A stretch of DNA of 7,243 bases from Spirochaetaceae bacterium (GTDB taxonomy: Bacteria > Spirochaetota > Spirochaetia > Treponematales > Breznakiellaceae): assembly GCA_031290855.1 (NCBI GenBank), contig JAISLM010000060.1:1-7243 (forward strand). The letters run 5' to 3'. This document shows positions 6,286-7,243 of this stretch, in pieces; positions within the stretch are counted from its first letter, which is position 1, and each line of letters opens with the position of its first letter. A program made the translations under genes and the position numbers. The notes beneath the pieces were generated by a model. That model ran no database searches, was not told where the DNA came from, and saw nothing but the letters and a program-made list of their open reading frames with translations.

Positions 6286-6314
6286 ATTATAGCGTGAAAA
6301 ATAACAAAATACAA
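6286..6314 (-). promoter_or_regulatory. candidate sigma-70-type promoter for the lipoprotein gene
   Basis: On the minus strand a consensus -10 TATAAT (6291-6286) lies 17 nt after TTGTAT (6314-6309), a weak 3-of-6 match to the -35 consensus, in an AT-rich patch. The -10 ends only 9 nt before the ATG at 6276, so the transcript would be nearly leaderless; no Shine-Dalgarno sequence at a normal distance is seen. Confidence 0.45.
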
Positions 6315-6331
6315 ATTTAAAGACAAAATTT

Positions 6332-6415
6332 TTAACCGAGGCGGCGCACGTTTCTGCAAACTCCATACACCACCACCCGGGCCCCAGGAAACTCCGGTGT
6401 GTCCTCACGAGCCAC
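6332..6415 (-). CDS. doubtful 27-residue ORF with a Shine-Dalgarno sequence
   Basis: On the minus strand GGAGG, 7 nt before a GTG (6415), opens a frame of 27 residues (MAREDTPEFPGARVVVYGV then CRNVRRLG) ending at TAA 6334-6332, just upstream of the lipoprotein promoter. I recognise no family and see no membrane or signal features. It could be a leader peptide, a gene fragment abutting the repeat copy at 6440, or chance. Confidence 0.15.
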   Translation of the reverse strand: MAREDTPEFPGARVVVYGVCRNVRRLG

Positions 6416-6439
6416 GAAATATCCTCCCGCAGCCCATTG

Positions 6440-6735
6440 CTTTATTCGCAGCGGGGTCTAATACCTCGTCTTATCCTTCCTTTTGGGTGTAAGAAGGCGG
6501 TAAAACGTCAGGCACAAACCGCTATGCGGTGTCGTTGCGGGTTGTGCCTGTGACGTAATCCACATGTGGACGCTTGCCGCTGTTTTATATCGCTTGGAGT
6601 GGGCAGAAACTACAAAAAATGGTAGTAGACGGGTTTGCGGGCAAACAAGGTTTGCTATGCAAACCACCACAGGTGATAAATTTCCGCAGCCGATCGAAGC
6701 TCGTAGACAATGCAACGTTTACAAGATATCCCGCC
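6440..6735 (-). repeat. second copy of the repeat cassette, inverted and with modules in swapped order (copy B)
   Basis: Read on the minus strand, this stretch repeats both modules of the cassette at 2564-2812. Module 2 comes first (6735 to about 6598): it shares GGCTGCGGAAATTTATCA and TGTGGTGGTTTGCAT with copy A. An 83-nt spacer with a large hairpin follows. Module 1 is then at 6514-6461, sharing ACCGCCTTCTTA and AAAAGGAAGG. The copy ends with AGACCCCGCTGCGAATAAAG (6459-6440), 19 of 20 bases identical to the end of copy A. Copy A has module 1 before module 2. Copy B has two GTTTGC/GCAAAC palindromes (6633-6646 and 6649-6665) where copy A has one. Neither copy has a convincing gene. Confidence 0.75.
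6505..6556. repeat. long imperfect hairpin in the spacer of repeat copy B
   Basis: AGGCACAAACCGC (6510-6522) pairs with GCGGGTTGTGCCT (6537-6549) with one mismatch. ACGTC (6505-6509) extends the stem with GACGT (6552-6556) past a 2-nt bulge, giving about 17 pairs and a 14-nt loop. Copy A has a smaller, different hairpin (2580-2602) at the corresponding place just before module 1. No T-run follows. Confidence 0.6.
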
Positions 6736-6740
6736 GTTTG

Positions 6741-6807
6741 CGCCAAACCTGGCCCGCAATTCGGCTTTCAGGGCAGACGTATCCCCCTGGGGCGGTTCGG
6801 TTTGGCG
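6741..6807. repeat. spaced inverted repeat between copy B and the RAYT fragment
   Basis: CGCCAAACC (6741-6749) and GGTTTGGCG (6799-6807) are perfect 9-bp inverted arms 49 nt apart. The rest of 6736-6850 holds no credible gene. The arms may mark a REPIN-like unit mobilised by the adjacent RAYT family, which is inference. Confidence 0.4.
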
Positions 6808-6911
6808 AGGAAATGGCGGCCGCTGCGGCTCTGCGGGCGGATTATGCCGCTTATCCGGGCTCCGGGGCCACGGGAAAGGGGTATAGGCGGGAAAACGCGG
6901 CCCAGACAGCC

Positions 6912-6937
6912 CGTTTCCCGCTATTGGGTCTGACCCT
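6912..6937. repeat. REP-like repeat, copy 1 (inside the RAYT frame)
   Basis: CGTTTCCCGCTAT followed by TGGGTCTGACCCT. It matches the repeat at 6981-7006 in 21 of 26 positions. The GGGTCTGACCC core is a palindrome and resembles GGGGTCAGACCCC at 1878-1890. A further GC-rich hairpin, GGCGGGG/CCCCGCC with loop AGTC, lies at 6945-6962 between the two copies. Confidence 0.65.
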
Positions 6938-6980
6938 GTTGCGGGGCGGGGAGTCCCCCGCCGCCGCGTGTCCGGCGAGG

Positions 6981-7006
6981 CGTTTCCCGCTATGGTGCCT
7001 GACCCC
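6981..7006. repeat. REP-like repeat, copy 2 (inside the RAYT frame)
   Basis: CGTTTCCCGCTAT followed by GGTGCCTGACCCC. It starts 69 nt after copy 1, an exact multiple of three, so the two copies give a 23-residue peptide periodicity (VRHHSGKRL and VRPNSGKRA). GGTGCCTGACCCC is a widespread REP form, as I recall. The stem GGCGGG/CCCGCC lies just beyond at about 7013-7027. Confidence 0.65.
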
Positions 7007-7243
7007 GCAGGCCGGCGGGCCTCCCGCCTCCGCCTCTCCCGCTTCCCCGCCTTCCGGCGGCTCCCCTTCCAGTATCCGCGACCAGTACCGGTCGCCCCAC
7101 AGGTGTCCCGTCCGTCCGCTGTCCCGGTTGTACCTAATGGCGAAGGTCTGCTTCAGCCATTTCATTATCGCGGGCAGCTCGAACCCGTCCGCGGGCCTGA
7201 TGTAAAAAGCCAGCCGGTCGCCGGCAAGACTCAATCCCCGGAC

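Larger units (their letters stand above)
6851..7243 (-). pseudogene. REP-associated tyrosine transposase (RAYT, IS200-like Y1 type), partial and probably inactive
   Basis: The minus-strand frame is open at the window's right edge and ends at TAA 6853-6851, so 130 residues are visible and the N-terminus is outside. FYIRPADGFELPAIMKWLKQ, then RTGHLWGDRYWSRILEGEPP, are the core of Y1-type transposases of the RAYT kind, single-strand nucleases that act on REP palindromes. Two things suggest decay. Where relatives, as I recall, read N-H-x-H-F-Y-I, this copy reads DRLAFYI, so both His of the metal-binding HUH motif are gone. After EGEPP the C-terminal 70 or so residues are low-complexity and are encoded by REP-like repeats (6912-6937 and 6981-7006) rather than by family sequence. 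An alternative is a start at TTG 7234 as an N-truncated gene. Family assignment is firm; inactivity is inferred. Confidence 0.78.

Noticed and set aside
6277..6408. Upstream extension of the lipoprotein to 6408 (651 residues)
   Set aside because: It would put 44 residues before the signal peptide and lipobox. The ATG at 6276 gives a normal lipoprotein signal and lies just after a consensus -10 box.
6598..6735. CRISPR array or tRNA-like structure in the repeat copies
   Set aside because: There are no regularly spaced identical repeats with unique spacers, and no cloverleaf or CCA-type ending; the small palindromes differ in sequence and spacing.
6564..7205. 213-codon open frame on the plus strand
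   Set aside because: It runs through repeat copy B and then antisense to the RAYT core, which has real family motifs. Its composition (Ala, Pro, Gly, Ser, Arg) is that of a shadow frame.

Overview
The window looks like chromosomal DNA of a spirochaete, most likely a Treponema of the gut or symbiont kind. This is an inference from recall: the IS4-type transposase remnants, the IS200-like REP-associated transposase fragment and the large lipoprotein resemble Treponema proteins I remember, and no database was searched. There is no rRNA or tRNA gene here to settle it.

Three genes appear intact. A microcin C/peptide-type ABC transporter permease (yejB, 701-1792, +) stands alone, without yejA, yejE or yejF beside it. 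A major facilitator transporter (3113-4312, -) and a large secreted lipoprotein (4453-6276, -) lie head to tail on the other strand. The rest, more than a third of the window, is mobile-element debris: the 3' end of one IS4-family transposase (1-466), a second much-decayed IS4-family transposase (about 2169-3112), and a REP-associated tyrosine transposase (RAYT) fragment cut by the right edge (6851-7243, -), with REP-like palindromes at 1878-1890, 6912-6937 and 6981-7006.

The most interesting structure is a palindrome-ended repeat. At 478-518 it is a compact hairpin: two GC-rich arms around a 7-nt loop. At 2564-2800 the same two arms sit about 200 nt apart, enclosing a cargo, and the whole unit has split the second IS4 transposase between two adjacent conserved segments. 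The cargo has two modules. Both recur in inverted orientation at about 6440-6735 but in swapped order, so the copies are circularly permuted relatives, as expected of an ancestral tandem array or a circular intermediate.

Layout: 1-466 IS4 remnant; 467-700 hairpin repeat, a short ORF behind a strong Shine-Dalgarno sequence and an 18-nt palindrome; 701-1792 yejB; 1793-2168 gene-free with REP-like and other hairpins; 2169-3112 IS4 remnant split by the repeat cassette; 3113-4312 MFS transporter, its stop codon abutting that of the IS remnant; 4313-4452 short intergenic region with an AT-rich MFS upstream region and a candidate lipoprotein terminator; 4453-6276 lipoprotein; 6277-6439 promoter region and a doubtful small ORF; 6440-6850 second repeat copy and further inverted repeats; 6851-7243 RAYT fragment carrying REP repeats inside its reading frame.

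The intact genes all concern the cell envelope: two inner-membrane transporters and one lipidated, probably surface or periplasmic protein. Nothing shows that they act in one pathway; they look like survivors among accumulated insertions.
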